From Colwellia sp. (lineage in GTDB: Bacteria; Pseudomonadota; Gammaproteobacteria; Enterobacterales; Alteromonadaceae), in the NCBI GenBank assembly GCA_013215385.1, contig JABSOY010000018.1, positions 31,584 to 95,583 on the forward strand: a DNA stretch of 64,000 bases, in the 5' to 3' direction. This document shows positions 44,507 through 54,213 of this stretch, in pieces. The translations under genes and the position numbers were made by a program. The notes under the pieces were generated by a model. It ran no database searches. It was not told where the DNA came from and saw nothing but the letters and a program-made list of their open reading frames with translations. Numbering within the stretch: position 1 is the stretch's first letter; each line of letters starts with the position of its first letter.

Positions 44507-45799
44507 ATGAAGTTATTGTTAAAAATAGGGCTAACAACAAAGCTTAAACAATCAATTACAATGGTAGCAGTATGCACCAGCATGCTGTTTACTCAGCCGC
44601 TGTATGCTAGAGAAATTGCTAAAAAAACGGCTAGTGATCTTGAATTTGAAGCTTCTGGCAAGATGGCTGTGGAGCAACGTTATTTTTTGAAAGAAGGACT
44701 TTATTCTCAACAATTAAGTCGTAGTCAATCGTCATTTTCAATTGAAGCCGAGCTTTACTGGCAATGGAACGAGGGCAGTGACAGTGTTATTTTTACGCCT
44801 TTTTATCGTGTTGATAGCCAAGACGAACAACGTACTCATGGTGATATTCGTGAACTCGCTTATGTTCATGCCAGCGATGATTGGGAACTTCGAATCGGTA
44901 TACGCAAAGAGTTTTGGGGTGTTACCGAGTTTCAACACCTGGTTGATGTTATTAACCAAACTGATGGCGTTGAAGACTTTGATGGTGAAGACAAGCTAGG
45001 CCAGCAAATGGTTAATTTATCATTAGTAAATGATTGGGGTATTGTTGATGTGCTTCTTCTGCCTGGCTTTCGAGAAAGAACTTATGCAGGTGAAAACGGA
45101 CGTTTACGAGGGCCTTTAGTGGTTGATGAAAATAATGTCAGCTATGAATCTTCAGCGGGTCAACAACATCTTGACTTGGCCTTACGCTGGTCACATAGCA
45201 TCGGAGACTTTGACCTAGGCGCCTACTGGTTTCATGGTACCAACCGAGAAGCCTATTTAAGTCCATCACTACAATCGTCAACGTCGGACTTAGCGCAATA
45301 CTCTCTACAGCAACATTATGCTCAAATGGACCAGCTAGGTGTCGATGTTCAAGCCACTTTAGGTGATTGGTTATGGAAATTTGAAAGTATATACCGTACG
45401 ACCACACTTGAAGATTTTGTCGCCACTCAAGCCGGTTTTGAATACAGTTTTATTGGCGTCTTAGACTCGAACCTTGATTTAGGTTTATTGATGGAACACA
45501 GTTGGGATTCTCGCGGTGAAGTTGAGTTTGGCGAGCAGGGTTCTTTAATGCAAAATGATTTATTTATCGGTGCACGACTGGCCTTTAATGACATGCAAAG
45601 TAGCGAGTTATTAATGGGCTTAGGCAGCGACTTAGACCATAATGCTTTTAGTTTCATTATTGAAGCAAACCGCCGCTTTGGCGATAACTTCATTGCCAGT
45701 GTCGATGTAAGACTTCTGCAAAGTAATAACGAAAACGATTTACTTTATAGCTTAAGTAAAGATGACCATGCACAACTATCTTTAGCTTGGTATTTTTAA
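44507..45799 (+). CDS. Outer membrane beta-barrel protein of the RND export locus
   Basis: This 430-residue protein has a signal peptide (to about residue 35) and alternating hydrophobic strands with aromatic girdles, ending LSLAWYF, a typical C-terminal Phe of outer membrane barrels. It starts 4 bases after the LolA-like stop, so translation is coupled. Together with the pump and carrier it forms a trans-envelope export route. The family is not named by me. Confidence 0.8.
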   Translation: MKLLLKIGLTTKLKQSITMVAVCTSMLFTQPLYAREIAKKTASDLEFEASGKMAVEQRYFLKEGLYSQQLSRSQSSFSIEAELYWQWNEGSDSVIFTPFYRVDSQDEQRTHGDIRELAYVHASDDWELRIGIRKEFWGVTEFQHLVDVINQTDGVEDFDGEDKLGQQMVNLSLVNDWGIVDVLLLPGFRERTYAGENGRLRGPLVVDENNVSYESSAGQQHLDLALRWSHSIGDFDLGAYWFHGTNREAYLSPSLQSSTSDLAQYSLQQHYAQMDQLGVDVQATLGDWLWKFESIYRTTTLEDFVATQAGFEYSFIGVLDSNLDLGLLMEHSWDSRGEVEFGEQGSLMQNDLFIGARLAFNDMQSSELLMGLGSDLDHNAFSFIIEANRRFGDNFIASVDVRLLQSNNENDLLYSLSKDDHAQLSLAWYF

Positions 45800-45831
45800 T
45801 TTCAGCGAGTAAAAGTATTTTGCAATGAAAC

Positions 45832-45877
45832 AGGATATCTTCTAGCGATTAATGTCGGTAGAAGCGTCCTTTTTTTG
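45832..45877 (+). terminator. Terminator of the RND operon
   Basis: An interrupted hairpin (GGA, CTTCTA, CGA pairing with TCG, TAGAAG, TCC) followed by TTTTTTT. It sits 33 bases past the last gene. Confidence 0.6.
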
Positions 45878-46058
45878 TTATTCGCGCGTTAATTCAATAC
45901 TGAGTAGGGAATTAATTTTATAGAATAGGTATAATTTCCTCCTTAAGAGTTTCCTCCCACATACATACTGCTTGTCGCTATCATTTATCTACATAGCTTT
46001 ATCGTGTAAAAAGCCGGAAAGTTCATTTTTCATTGTAAAACAAAGGCAATAACAGTTA

Positions 46059-46844
46059 ATGATAGACAATCCCAGTCAATTAAAAAGCCACTATGACCAG
46101 CAAGGTTATTTTGTTATTAGAGATTATTTTACCGGGGCTGAAATCTCATCACTTAGAGAAGTCGTGTTAAAATTTCATCAATTATGGAAAAAAGATAACG
46201 AAACTTTTTATAAAGAAGAAGCTTTTAATTCATCCTTAATTACCGGAAGTGAGTACTTATCCTTTGATGATCGAGTTAAGTTATTTAACTTTATTAGTTC
46301 GAAAAAAATAATGGCGGTAGTCGAATCAGTTATTCCTGCTAAGCCTTCATTTATGAATACCCAGCTATTTTTTAATCCGGTTAACCCTCAGCAAAAAGAT
46401 TTTTGGCATCGAGATTGTCAGTACGATCATGAAGTTGAAGAGCAAAAGAAAGCTATTTTGGAGACGCAAGTGGTACATCTACGTGTACCTTTATTTGATG
46501 AGCTCGGTCTGGAACTTGTACCAGGTACGCATAAACGCTGGGATAATGAAGAAGAATACAATGTCCGACAAGAAAAAAAGGGCAGATTGAGCAGTGAAAA
46601 TCTTTCTACAGGTAAAGCCATTAAACTAGCCGCCGGCGATCTATTAGTTTTTTCGGCTGATATGATCCACCGAGGTTTATATGGCATGGATAGATTAGCC
46701 TTAGATATTTTAGTCTTTGATCCCGCGGGCGATTTTGCTGACTATGTTGATGACGACTGTTTACCGGAAACTTCAATGCTAAGTCAATTAGACGATCCAA
46801 GCCTATATATGAATACACTCCACTTGAAGTCTATTAAGCGTTAA
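46059..46844 (+). CDS. Phytanoyl-CoA dioxygenase family protein
   Basis: This 261-residue protein has the 2-oxoglutarate/Fe(II) facial triad: H117 and D119 in FWHRDCQYD and H204 in DMIHRGLYG, with R as 2-oxoglutarate contact after it (MDRLALDIL). It hydroxylates or halogenates small molecules. It has no neighbours that suggest a pathway. Cytosolic. Confidence 0.88.
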   Translation: MIDNPSQLKSHYDQQGYFVIRDYFTGAEISSLREVVLKFHQLWKKDNETFYKEEAFNSSLITGSEYLSFDDRVKLFNFISSKKIMAVVESVIPAKPSFMNTQLFFNPVNPQQKDFWHRDCQYDHEVEEQKKAILETQVVHLRVPLFDELGLELVPGTHKRWDNEEEYNVRQEKKGRLSSENLSTGKAIKLAAGDLLVFSADMIHRGLYGMDRLALDILVFDPAGDFADYVDDDCLPETSMLSQLDDPSLYMNTLHLKSIKR

Positions 46845-47145
46845 CATGTTGTATATATTGTAATTTAATAGTATCCAAACCAACTAAAACCCTATTCACT
46901 TCAAGTAACAATATTTGTCTTGTTCATTTGTGATAGGCAACTTATTATCTTTATTCTTATAGTCAATGAGTTGCGATGAGTACTTATTTTAAGTACTCAT
47001 CGAACCTTAGCCGGTTCAGCCTGCCAAGCTTACAAAGTACAGTGTCAAATTTTTCTTTATAATTAGGTAAATAAGCTGTGCCTTGCCATCTAACAGGGGG
47101 CTCGGATAACTTGCTGTTCATGGCAGGCAATAACATTAAATAAAG
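46845..47145. other. Intergenic stretch with a hairpin, no gene
   Basis: GATGAGTACTT / AAGTACTCATC at 46975-47001 makes an 11-base perfect stem with ATTTT loop between convergent genes. No T run, so it is a weak or factor-dependent terminator. Nothing else. Confidence 0.55.
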
Positions 47146-48372
47146 TTATTCAGCTACTTCAACCAAGGTTGCTTTAGTTAGTTTACGAAAAAGCATGACC
47201 AATAAACAAGTCGCACCACAAGTTATAATAATAACGGTTAAAGTCGCCACATTTACGCTTTCTAGTTGGCTGATAACAGCAGTAATTGCAAAGCCGCAAC
47301 TGAATCGAACAAAGCCCGCTAATGCAACGGCTTTACCAAATTGATGGTCAATACTCTGTAATAAAAGACTCATTGAGGTTGATAGCACGAAAGCTATACC
47401 CATGGTTACAACGGCCATTTTCAAGGCAAATAAAACAATTTCAATAGTGATGATATTTACATTAACCAACCTGACCATAATTTTGGCTAGATCTCCCGAA
47501 AATAACATGGCAGTACCAGCAATTATTATCATGATATAACCCATTTTAAGCATAGTCTCTGTGCTGTATTTCTTTAAAGTTATAGATAACACTGAGTTGG
47601 CGATTATCATCCATACTGCGTTAAACGCAAAAAAAAGTGAAAATTGATACTCGGTCAATTGCCAGTGCTTCATGAAAATTACCGGTGAGCTGGCGATAAA
47701 GGCAAATAAAGCGACAAATGCAGCTGCATTGACCAGCATGTAAGGAAAGTAATTCGAATTTAATAACATCTTTATATAACCCGTGTCCCTATCAGTTTGA
47801 ATGGGTTTTAAGCTAGGGTTATTTGTTTCGGGTAATGAGCTTAATACCCAGAAAAATAAAGTTAGCGCATAAATAGCCAGAAAATAGAAAATACTCTGCC
47901 AGCCATAAAGCTCATTTAGCATAGCGCCGATAAGAGGGGCCATTAATGGAGCGACGCCTATAGTGGCAGAAATTATTGCAATAGCTTTAGTGAGTTCGGT
48001 TTTATCATAAACATCTCTGCAAATTGCAAAGGAACTGACAGCACCAGCACAGGCGCCCAAACCAAGTAAAAATCGCCCGACCATTAATGTTTCTATAGAA
48101 CCCGCTTGCGCGCACAGTAATGCCGAAAAACCAAAAAGCGCTATTCCAGCCAGCAGCACATTACGTCGACCAAAGTTGTCTGACAATGGCCCATAGAACA
48201 GCTGACCCAGTGCGAATGTGCCAAAGAATAATGCCAAGGTAATTTGTACCATCGCCATGTCGGTATCTAGCGCATTGGCTATGGTTGGCATAGCAGGTAA
48301 ATAGATATCTGTTGATAAAGAAGCTAAACAGCCCATTGCTACTAGCATAAGTATCAAATATTGTTTTTTCAT
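47146..48372 (-). CDS. Bcr/CflA family drug efflux MFS transporter
   Basis: An ATG at 48441 opens the frame, but ATG at 48372 gives a sensible start (MKKQYLILMLVAM), so about 408 residues. Twelve helices. The DHA1/Bcr motif LSTDIYLPAMPTIA and motif A region PLSDNFGRRNVLL are clear. Exports drugs or metabolites by proton antiport. Divergent from a LysR gene, which probably controls it. Confidence 0.9.
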   Translation of the reverse strand: MKKQYLILMLVAMGCLASLSTDIYLPAMPTIANALDTDMAMVQITLALFFGTFALGQLFYGPLSDNFGRRNVLLAGIALFGFSALLCAQAGSIETLMVGRFLLGLGACAGAVSSFAICRDVYDKTELTKAIAIISATIGVAPLMAPLIGAMLNELYGWQSIFYFLAIYALTLFFWVLSSLPETNNPSLKPIQTDRDTGYIKMLLNSNYFPYMLVNAAAFVALFAFIASSPVIFMKHWQLTEYQFSLFFAFNAVWMIIANSVLSITLKKYSTETMLKMGYIMIIIAGTAMLFSGDLAKIMVRLVNVNIITIEIVLFALKMAVVTMGIAFVLSTSMSLLLQSIDHQFGKAVALAGFVRFSCGFAITAVISQLESVNVATLTVIIITCGATCLLVMLFRKLTKATLVEVAE

Positions 48373-48479
48373 GAATAGAGCCTTCAAGTAAATGAACTTT
48401 AAGCTTAACGAGTATAAATGTAGAAATATAATTGATATCATTTACCTCAGGTATAAGATAATTTTATGGATGAGAGTAA

Positions 48480-49340
48480 ATGAGTATTTCGATTGAATTG
48501 ATGCGCAACTTTAAAGAAGTAGCAAGATGCGGTAATATTTCACAAGCAGCTAACCATATCGGGCTGACACAACCCGCACTAAGTTCATCGATAAAAAAAT
48601 TGGAACATCATCTGAAATCTGAACTATTTCATCGTTCAAAGAAAGGCGTTTCACTGACCAGAGCAGGAAAGTTATTACTTAATCATAGTGATTCATTGTT
48701 AAGAGACTGGCAGCGAATAACTGACGCTATTGCTTGTGATAATAATCAAATAAGTGGCCGTTACTCTATGGGTATTCATCCGGCACTTTCTACGGTTACT
48801 TTACCTCGTTTCTTACCAAAGTTGATGCATCAGAATCCACAGTTAATGTTTTCATTTTTCCATGGTAGCTCACACCTTATTACCGAAAAAATAATAAACT
48901 ATGAATTAGATTTTGGCATCATCATCAACCCCATTAGTCATGCTAGTCTCAATTATGATGAGTTGTTTGAGGATCATGTGCAATTTTATCAAGCAAAAGA
49001 CAGAACAATAGCAACAGACAAGGGAATTGTTGTTTATGATGCAAGAATGTTTCAATGTGAAAGTTTAATGAAACAAGCACAGGATCAAAAATTATTCACA
49101 GAAAATCGTATTTTGCATGTCGACGAGTTACAAGTTATCGCTTCACTTGTTGCGGCAGGCATAGGTTATGGCATATTGCCAAACCTGGTGGCAGACAGCC
49201 ACTACAGCGATTTAATTGAACCGGTAAACGATTCTCCTGTTCATCTGGACCGATGTTATTTAGTCAGTCGAAAACAGAACCAAACATCTGCTGCTGCCGC
49301 TCATATAAAAGAAGCCGTTATTAAAGCATTTCGACTGTAA
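48480..49340 (+). CDS. LysR family regulator
   Basis: This 286-residue regulator has an N-terminal winged helix (RNFKEVARCGNISQAANHIG, LTQPALSSSIKKLEHHL) and an effector domain. It is divergent from the Bcr/CflA efflux gene with 107 bases between its start and the efflux start, so it probably activates that gene. Inducer unknown. Confidence 0.88.
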   Translation: MSISIELMRNFKEVARCGNISQAANHIGLTQPALSSSIKKLEHHLKSELFHRSKKGVSLTRAGKLLLNHSDSLLRDWQRITDAIACDNNQISGRYSMGIHPALSTVTLPRFLPKLMHQNPQLMFSFFHGSSHLITEKIINYELDFGIIINPISHASLNYDELFEDHVQFYQAKDRTIATDKGIVVYDARMFQCESLMKQAQDQKLFTENRILHVDELQVIASLVAAGIGYGILPNLVADSHYSDLIEPVNDSPVHLDRCYLVSRKQNQTSAAAAHIKEAVIKAFRL

Positions 49341-49420
49341 ATAAGACTATCGAAGAGGGGCATAGTTAACGATGTTGAATTTTGTCGATTAGTTGGCCTG
49401 AGAAAAAAGCGTAGCGAATT

Positions 49421-49445
49421 GCCGCTATTCATAAAGAATAGCGGC
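49421..49445. terminator. Hairpin between convergent LysR and ABC genes
   Basis: GCCGCTATTC / GAATAGCGGC with ATAAA loop. Perfect 10-base stem but no T run. Confidence 0.5.
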
Positions 49446-49456
49446 GAGAAAAGTTA

Positions 49457-50662
49457 TTAATTTTTACGTAACATCGACATCACCATATCTTTTAAGCTGG
49501 GTTCTTTACCGTACATGCTCATGCCCATTTTAAATAAATTACCAGCTGAGGTTCTCATCCAAAAACAAACGACTAAGGTCAGTGACAATGAAAGCAGCGG
49601 TTGCCAAAGCGGTAAGTCGATTAATGCCATTTTTACCGGCATAGCAGCGAATGCTGTTAAAGGAAAATAGCTTAAAAATGATAATGCCCAACCTGAAGGA
49701 CTATCCATAGTGATAAGGGCTAAAATCATTGGTAATAAAGGTAACAGCATAATACTGGTTTTAGCACTGTGATTTGGGTCATCTATTGCGGCAGCAATGG
49801 CAGCCATAAAAGCGGTGCAAAGGTAAACACCCGAAATGGCAAAGGGAATTAACCAAGGTAATAACGACCAGTCTATGAAAGAAAAATCAACCATCTGGTT
49901 TTCGATAACTACTGTTGTAAAAGCGTAAACTAACATAGCGAAGATAATCATCGTCAACATGGCTTTAATAGCATGAAGCATTTGGCCAAAAATTTTACCG
50001 TCAATCCATGTTTGCGGTGACATACAGGCATATAATTGTTCGGTTACTCTCTGTTGTTTTTCACCGGTGATGCTGACGAATAGCTGACCAAAAGAAGTAA
50101 ATATACCAACAGCTAAAATAACTAACATAGCGATTGCGGTAGATTTTCCTGGGCTACTTTCTGACTTTATCGTGTCGTCTAAATATTTATTTTCAAAAAT
50201 GGCGGCTTGATTTAACACCGCTAATTGTTCTTCTGCTAAACCTAAACTACTGGCGTAATCTAAGGTGTATTGTTGGCTTAATGTTTGTTTTAAATCTCTT
50301 AACCAGCTTTGTTTGTCTTTACTGTAAATGGTGAGTTGTTTTACTGACTCTATAGCCGGCGCTTCAGATAATATTGCGTCCCAACCGTCTTCTTCTGCAA
50401 GTTGTTGTTTTAATATATCAAAAGATTCATGGCTTGGGAAAAACTCAAACTGACCACTATTTTGAAATTGGGTGATACTTGCCGGTACAGCCACTGTGTA
50501 GATGGTAAGTTGATCATCTTTGACGTATTGCCATAACATAATAATTAAGCCGATAGCGAGCAGAATAAGTTTTGATATGATTTCTTGTTTCCATTTAAAG
50601 AAATGCATGAACTCCCAAGAGGTAACTAACCAAACTTGTTGCTTTTTATTGATCTTATTCAT
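49457..50662 (-). CDS. ABC-2 type exporter permease (NatB-like)
   Basis: This 401-residue membrane protein has one N-terminal helix, a large extracytoplasmic loop (about 60-170) and five more helices from about 175. ITGEKQQRVTEQLYA and DGKIFGQMLHA match NatB-type ABC-2 permeases. Its start overlaps the 3' end of the ATPase gene by 8 bases. Together they form a Na+ or peptide/antibiotic exporter. Which substrate is unknown. Confidence 0.87.
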   Translation of the reverse strand: MNKINKKQQVWLVTSWEFMHFFKWKQEIISKLILLAIGLIIMLWQYVKDDQLTIYTVAVPASITQFQNSGQFEFFPSHESFDILKQQLAEEDGWDAILSEAPAIESVKQLTIYSKDKQSWLRDLKQTLSQQYTLDYASSLGLAEEQLAVLNQAAIFENKYLDDTIKSESSPGKSTAIAMLVILAVGIFTSFGQLFVSITGEKQQRVTEQLYACMSPQTWIDGKIFGQMLHAIKAMLTMIIFAMLVYAFTTVVIENQMVDFSFIDWSLLPWLIPFAISGVYLCTAFMAAIAAAIDDPNHSAKTSIMLLPLLPMILALITMDSPSGWALSFLSYFPLTAFAAMPVKMALIDLPLWQPLLSLSLTLVVCFWMRTSAGNLFKMGMSMYGKEPSLKDMVMSMLRKN

Positions 50663-51584
50663 TTATTAAGGCTCCATGGTTGGCAATTGCATTGAGGTAC
50701 AGCTGATGCAGATCCATTTTTTTACTGTGTAATGAGGTCAAATTTCCTAGTGCTGTTATTTTACTTAACGCACCGTTTATTGACTGTTGCGCAGACAAAT
50801 TTAACGATAGTGTTTTATGATCTACTAAACAATAATCAGCTTCACTAAATAGCTGTTCAAGTTGGTCACTGGCTATGCTCTCTGCAAATTGAGCGGTGAG
50901 TTGAGTGGTGCTTCCTACTTGCTGCTGAATTTCTTCTAGACTACCGTATAAAACTGCTTCACCTAAATTCATCAGCAGCATTCTATCGGCTAATTTTTCA
51001 ACCATTGCCATTTGATGTGCGCTTAAAATAACCGTCATGCCTTGCGCTTTTAACTCCGACAAAAAGATAACTACTTTTTCTTGGTTAATGGGATCAAGCC
51101 CAGAGAATGGCTCGTCAAGAATAACCCATTTAGGCTGATGAATAACGGCGGTAATTAATTGCACCTTTTGCTGATTCCCCTTTGAAAGGGTTTTAAGTTG
51201 GTCGTCAATTCGGTCGAGCAAGTCAAAGCGCTCTAACCAATATTTGGCTTGTTGCAAAGCCGTTTTTTTATCAACACCATTTAATTGGGCGAAATAAAGC
51301 AGGTTTTTACTGACCGTTTTCTCTGGGTATAAGCCCCGGTCTTCCGGTAAGTAACCTAGGGTGTAAGACGGAATTGAAGTGTGTTTTTCTCCATCAATAG
51401 TCAGTGAGATTTCACCGCTGTCAGGAGAGGTGAACCCCGTAAGCATTCGTACTAATGATGATTTTCCTGCGCCATTTGGGCCCAGTAGTGCAAAAATTTC
51501 ACCTTGCTTTACTTTAAACGAAAGCTCTTTAATTGCAGTTACTTTGGCGTAGCATTTTTTTATGTTATTGACCAACAACTCCAT
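50655..51584 (-). CDS. ABC transporter ATP-binding protein (NatA-like)
   Basis: This 309-residue ATPase has Walker A GPNGAGKS at 35-42, signature LSKGNQQK, Walker B VILDEPFSGLDP and H-loop SAHQM. A C-terminal extension of about 80 residues is typical of NatA. Translationally coupled with the permease. The start ATG at 51584 follows AAGGGATAA. Upstream about 450 bases are empty. Confidence 0.92.
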   Translation of the reverse strand: MELLVNNIKKCYAKVTAIKELSFKVKQGEIFALLGPNGAGKSSLVRMLTGFTSPDSGEISLTIDGEKHTSIPSYTLGYLPEDRGLYPEKTVSKNLLYFAQLNGVDKKTALQQAKYWLERFDLLDRIDDQLKTLSKGNQQKVQLITAVIHQPKWVILDEPFSGLDPINQEKVVIFLSELKAQGMTVILSAHQMAMVEKLADRMLLMNLGEAVLYGSLEEIQQQVGSTTQLTAQFAESIASDQLEQLFSEADYCLVDHKTLSLNLSAQQSINGALSKITALGNLTSLHSKKMDLHQLYLNAIANHGALINE

Positions 51585-52041
51585 GTTTATCCCTTATTAA
51601 GTTGAGTTAATTAAATTTTCACTCTATTTTCCATAGTCGGTTAATTTTAGTTTTTATTACAAAAAAAAATAAATAATTGTAGATTGGTTATAACTAGTCA
51701 GCAACAAATGATTTGTAAGGTTTCTAATACGCTGAAATTATGGGATATTAATGTCAATTATCTAGTGGTTAAGGTATTGCTAGTGGGTCAGAAAGGTATG
51801 GAACTGTCGCCTTATTTATGAAAAACTCTGATGGGATTCGTTTTGAAATAACCTATTCCCTCCTGGAATAGCTGTAGTTTATTAACTAGCCAATAATTCC
51901 TGCCATTTTTTTGCTTAAAGATAAATGAGTAAGGTAAGTTTTTCTGATATCAGACATTGGTAATGGTATAAAGTAAGGGATTCAATGCTATTTTTATTGT
52001 GCTTTTGTACATTACTAGGGCATTCTGTTTAAGAGGAATTG
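51585..52041. other. Intergenic stretch, no gene seen
   Basis: AT-rich with no open frame of note and no recognised repeats. It serves as promoter region for the ABC genes on the left and the GNAT gene on the right. Confidence 0.5.
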
Positions 52042-52446
52042 ATGGAAATTAGAAGTATCACTTGGAATGAAGCTTTACCTATTCGGCATAAAGTTTTATG
52101 GCCAAATAAGCCGTTGTTATTTTGTAAGGTCGAGGAGGATGAAACGGCGCAGCATTATGGTGTTTATTCAAAAAACACATTAGTTTGTGTTGCATCAATT
52201 TACCTTGACGGCCGGGTTGCTCGACTGAGAAAATTTGCAACTTTAGCTGAGTTTCAAGGGCAAGGTGTAGGTTCAAAGCTTATTGCCCATATTCTCAATG
52301 TACTTGAACAAACGAACGTAGAGTCTTTTTGGTGCGATGCTCGAATAACGGCGGCCGGCTTTTACCAGAAGTTTGGCATGAAACAGCAAGGCACGACATT
52401 CAACAAATCGGGGCTAGGCTATGTAAAAATGGCAGTGATACTTTAG
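52042..52446 (+). CDS. GNAT family N-acetyltransferase
   Basis: The frame opens with TTG at 52039, but ATG at 52042 after AAGAGGA is the better start. The 134-residue protein has the acetyl-CoA loop QGQGVGSKLIAH (about residues 72-83) and FYQKFGM near the end, a standard GNAT fold. Substrate unknown. Monocistronic. Confidence 0.85.
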   Translation: MEIRSITWNEALPIRHKVLWPNKPLLFCKVEEDETAQHYGVYSKNTLVCVASIYLDGRVARLRKFATLAEFQGQGVGSKLIAHILNVLEQTNVESFWCDARITAAGFYQKFGMKQQGTTFNKSGLGYVKMAVIL

Positions 52447-52533
52447 GGGTAATAAACCTTAATTTACCAAATCACTCTGCTTTTTCACGCTTTATAATCG
52501 CACTCTGGTTTTTACCATAATTAAAGGTAATGG

Positions 52534-54210
52534 TTAGAAGCGTTCAATACTAACAGCCCATCCTTTTTTTCTGCAATGCAGCGAAACCGCTTTTGTCATC
52601 AGGCTTGGCCCACAGACAAAACAATGTGGTTGTTGAAGTTCTTCTGCGATATCAGTGAATAAACTTTCCCAATCAGGTCGTTCATGCAGTAAACGAATCC
52701 GTTCATTATTCTGATTTACCGTTAACCAATTAGGCAAATCTTGGCTGTTATTATCGCGAGTTAGGTATAAGTGCAAAGTTACCCGATTAAAAATTGGCGA
52801 AGTTAAAAAGGGCTCTAACCAAGTGAGTAGTTTATTATCACGTAGTACCCAAACTAGATGAAATTTTTTGATAGCAGATGAATGGAATAACATGGTATGC
52901 AATAAGCCAAGAAAAGGCGTGATGCCTATTCCACCAGCAATCATTAACCATTGTTCTTCTTTTGTTACTCTTGCTGCAGGGCTCGCAAACGGTCCTCTTA
53001 TATCAACCACGAGATTTGCACTCTCTTTAGTCTCTAACAGCAGCATTAATTTGTCGGTCCAGTCACCCATAGCTTTAATTTTTAGTACGATAATATCTTT
53101 GTCTTCGCGGATACCTGTTAAAGAGAAGTCATGCCATTCGTAACGTTTTAATGCCGGTATTCGTAATTGCAGGTAATGACCCGCTTTTATATCGAAACCG
53201 TCTGGGCGTTGTATTTCTAAGCGCAAAATATTGTTACTGATAAAATGTAAACTCGCTAGTTGACCACGATAGAGACGAATATAGTGAGAAAGAAAATACT
53301 CTATTGTCAAAATAATGGCTGGCACAACTAACCAGTGATATCGAGGAATATGGAATAAAGCCAATATAACCATCAAATAACCCAGTTTATGTACGTGTTG
53401 AAATATATGATGGTGGCGCTGGCGCATAAAGCCCAATGAAGTAAACCATAATGAAATTAACAGCAATAACATCACAATACCGCAGATATTTATACGAAAT
53501 TGGCGCGAGTATATCCCTTCATTGCCTAGTGACGATACTTCAGAATAATAACTTAAAGGCAGGGTAGGGATTGCGTAGGTCATTGTTGAACTGGCACTAT
53601 GACATTTACTACAGTCTTCTTTCATTATCGGCTTAATAATTTCGTGGTAGTCGTCTTTTGGCATACCGTTATTAATCCATTTACTGACCTCATCGATACT
53701 TTCGTCTTCACTGACAAATTCATACATGGTCGTCTTCATAGAACGAACCAGATCAGGCTCTGAGCCAACAACAGCTTCAATAAAAGGAATTTCTAACGTG
53801 TTAAAATAGAGTAAGTAACCTCCTCCGTGTATTAGGGCTGCGACAAGAAGCAGATGTCCTAACCAGCGATGAATATTTTTTGCTTGCTCTAACGGTAACC
53901 AAGCCGTCCAGCGTGAACGCCACAATGCTGCTAACCCATGACGCATTACCGGCAGCCACAATAAACAAAGTGCTAAAAGTAAGGTATAAGAACACCCGCG
54001 TGCGACTTGCAAGTAAATATTAGTGGTGTCATTAGAATTATAGTGAAAACCAAGCCAAAATTGGCTGGCAAAAGAACATAGCATCACCAATACCCAGGGG
54101 AGTGCACTCCATCTCAGATATACGTTTCGTAGCTTTTTAGTCAATGTCCACTTGGCGGATTTATCTTGAACATTATTATCGCATGGGATATTTGTGGCTA
54201 TGCTTTTCAT
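52534..54210 (-). CDS. Ferric reductase-like NAD(P)H oxidoreductase with an inserted haem-c motif
   Basis: This 558-residue protein has a membrane ferric reductase domain (haem b histidines, for example H114 and H128, and HHHIFQHVHKLG), then an FAD domain (YEWHDFSLTG) and a NAD(P) domain (AGGIGITPFL, CGPSLM). Between membrane helices a periplasmic loop of about 70 residues carries CSKCH (C200-H204), a c-type haem site not usual in this family. Its stop is followed by nothing; upstream 3 bases lie the CX3CH haem protein gene. So electrons could pass from NAD(P)H via FAD and haem b to a periplasmic haem c, then to the neighbour. Inference. Confidence 0.85.
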   Translation of the reverse strand: MKSIATNIPCDNNVQDKSAKWTLTKKLRNVYLRWSALPWVLVMLCSFASQFWLGFHYNSNDTTNIYLQVARGCSYTLLLALCLLWLPVMRHGLAALWRSRWTAWLPLEQAKNIHRWLGHLLLVAALIHGGGYLLYFNTLEIPFIEAVVGSEPDLVRSMKTTMYEFVSEDESIDEVSKWINNGMPKDDYHEIIKPIMKEDCSKCHSASSTMTYAIPTLPLSYYSEVSSLGNEGIYSRQFRINICGIVMLLLLISLWFTSLGFMRQRHHHIFQHVHKLGYLMVILALFHIPRYHWLVVPAIILTIEYFLSHYIRLYRGQLASLHFISNNILRLEIQRPDGFDIKAGHYLQLRIPALKRYEWHDFSLTGIREDKDIIVLKIKAMGDWTDKLMLLLETKESANLVVDIRGPFASPAARVTKEEQWLMIAGGIGITPFLGLLHTMLFHSSAIKKFHLVWVLRDNKLLTWLEPFLTSPIFNRVTLHLYLTRDNNSQDLPNWLTVNQNNERIRLLHERPDWESLFTDIAEELQQPHCFVCGPSLMTKAVSLHCRKKGWAVSIERF

Positions 54211-54213
54211 CGG

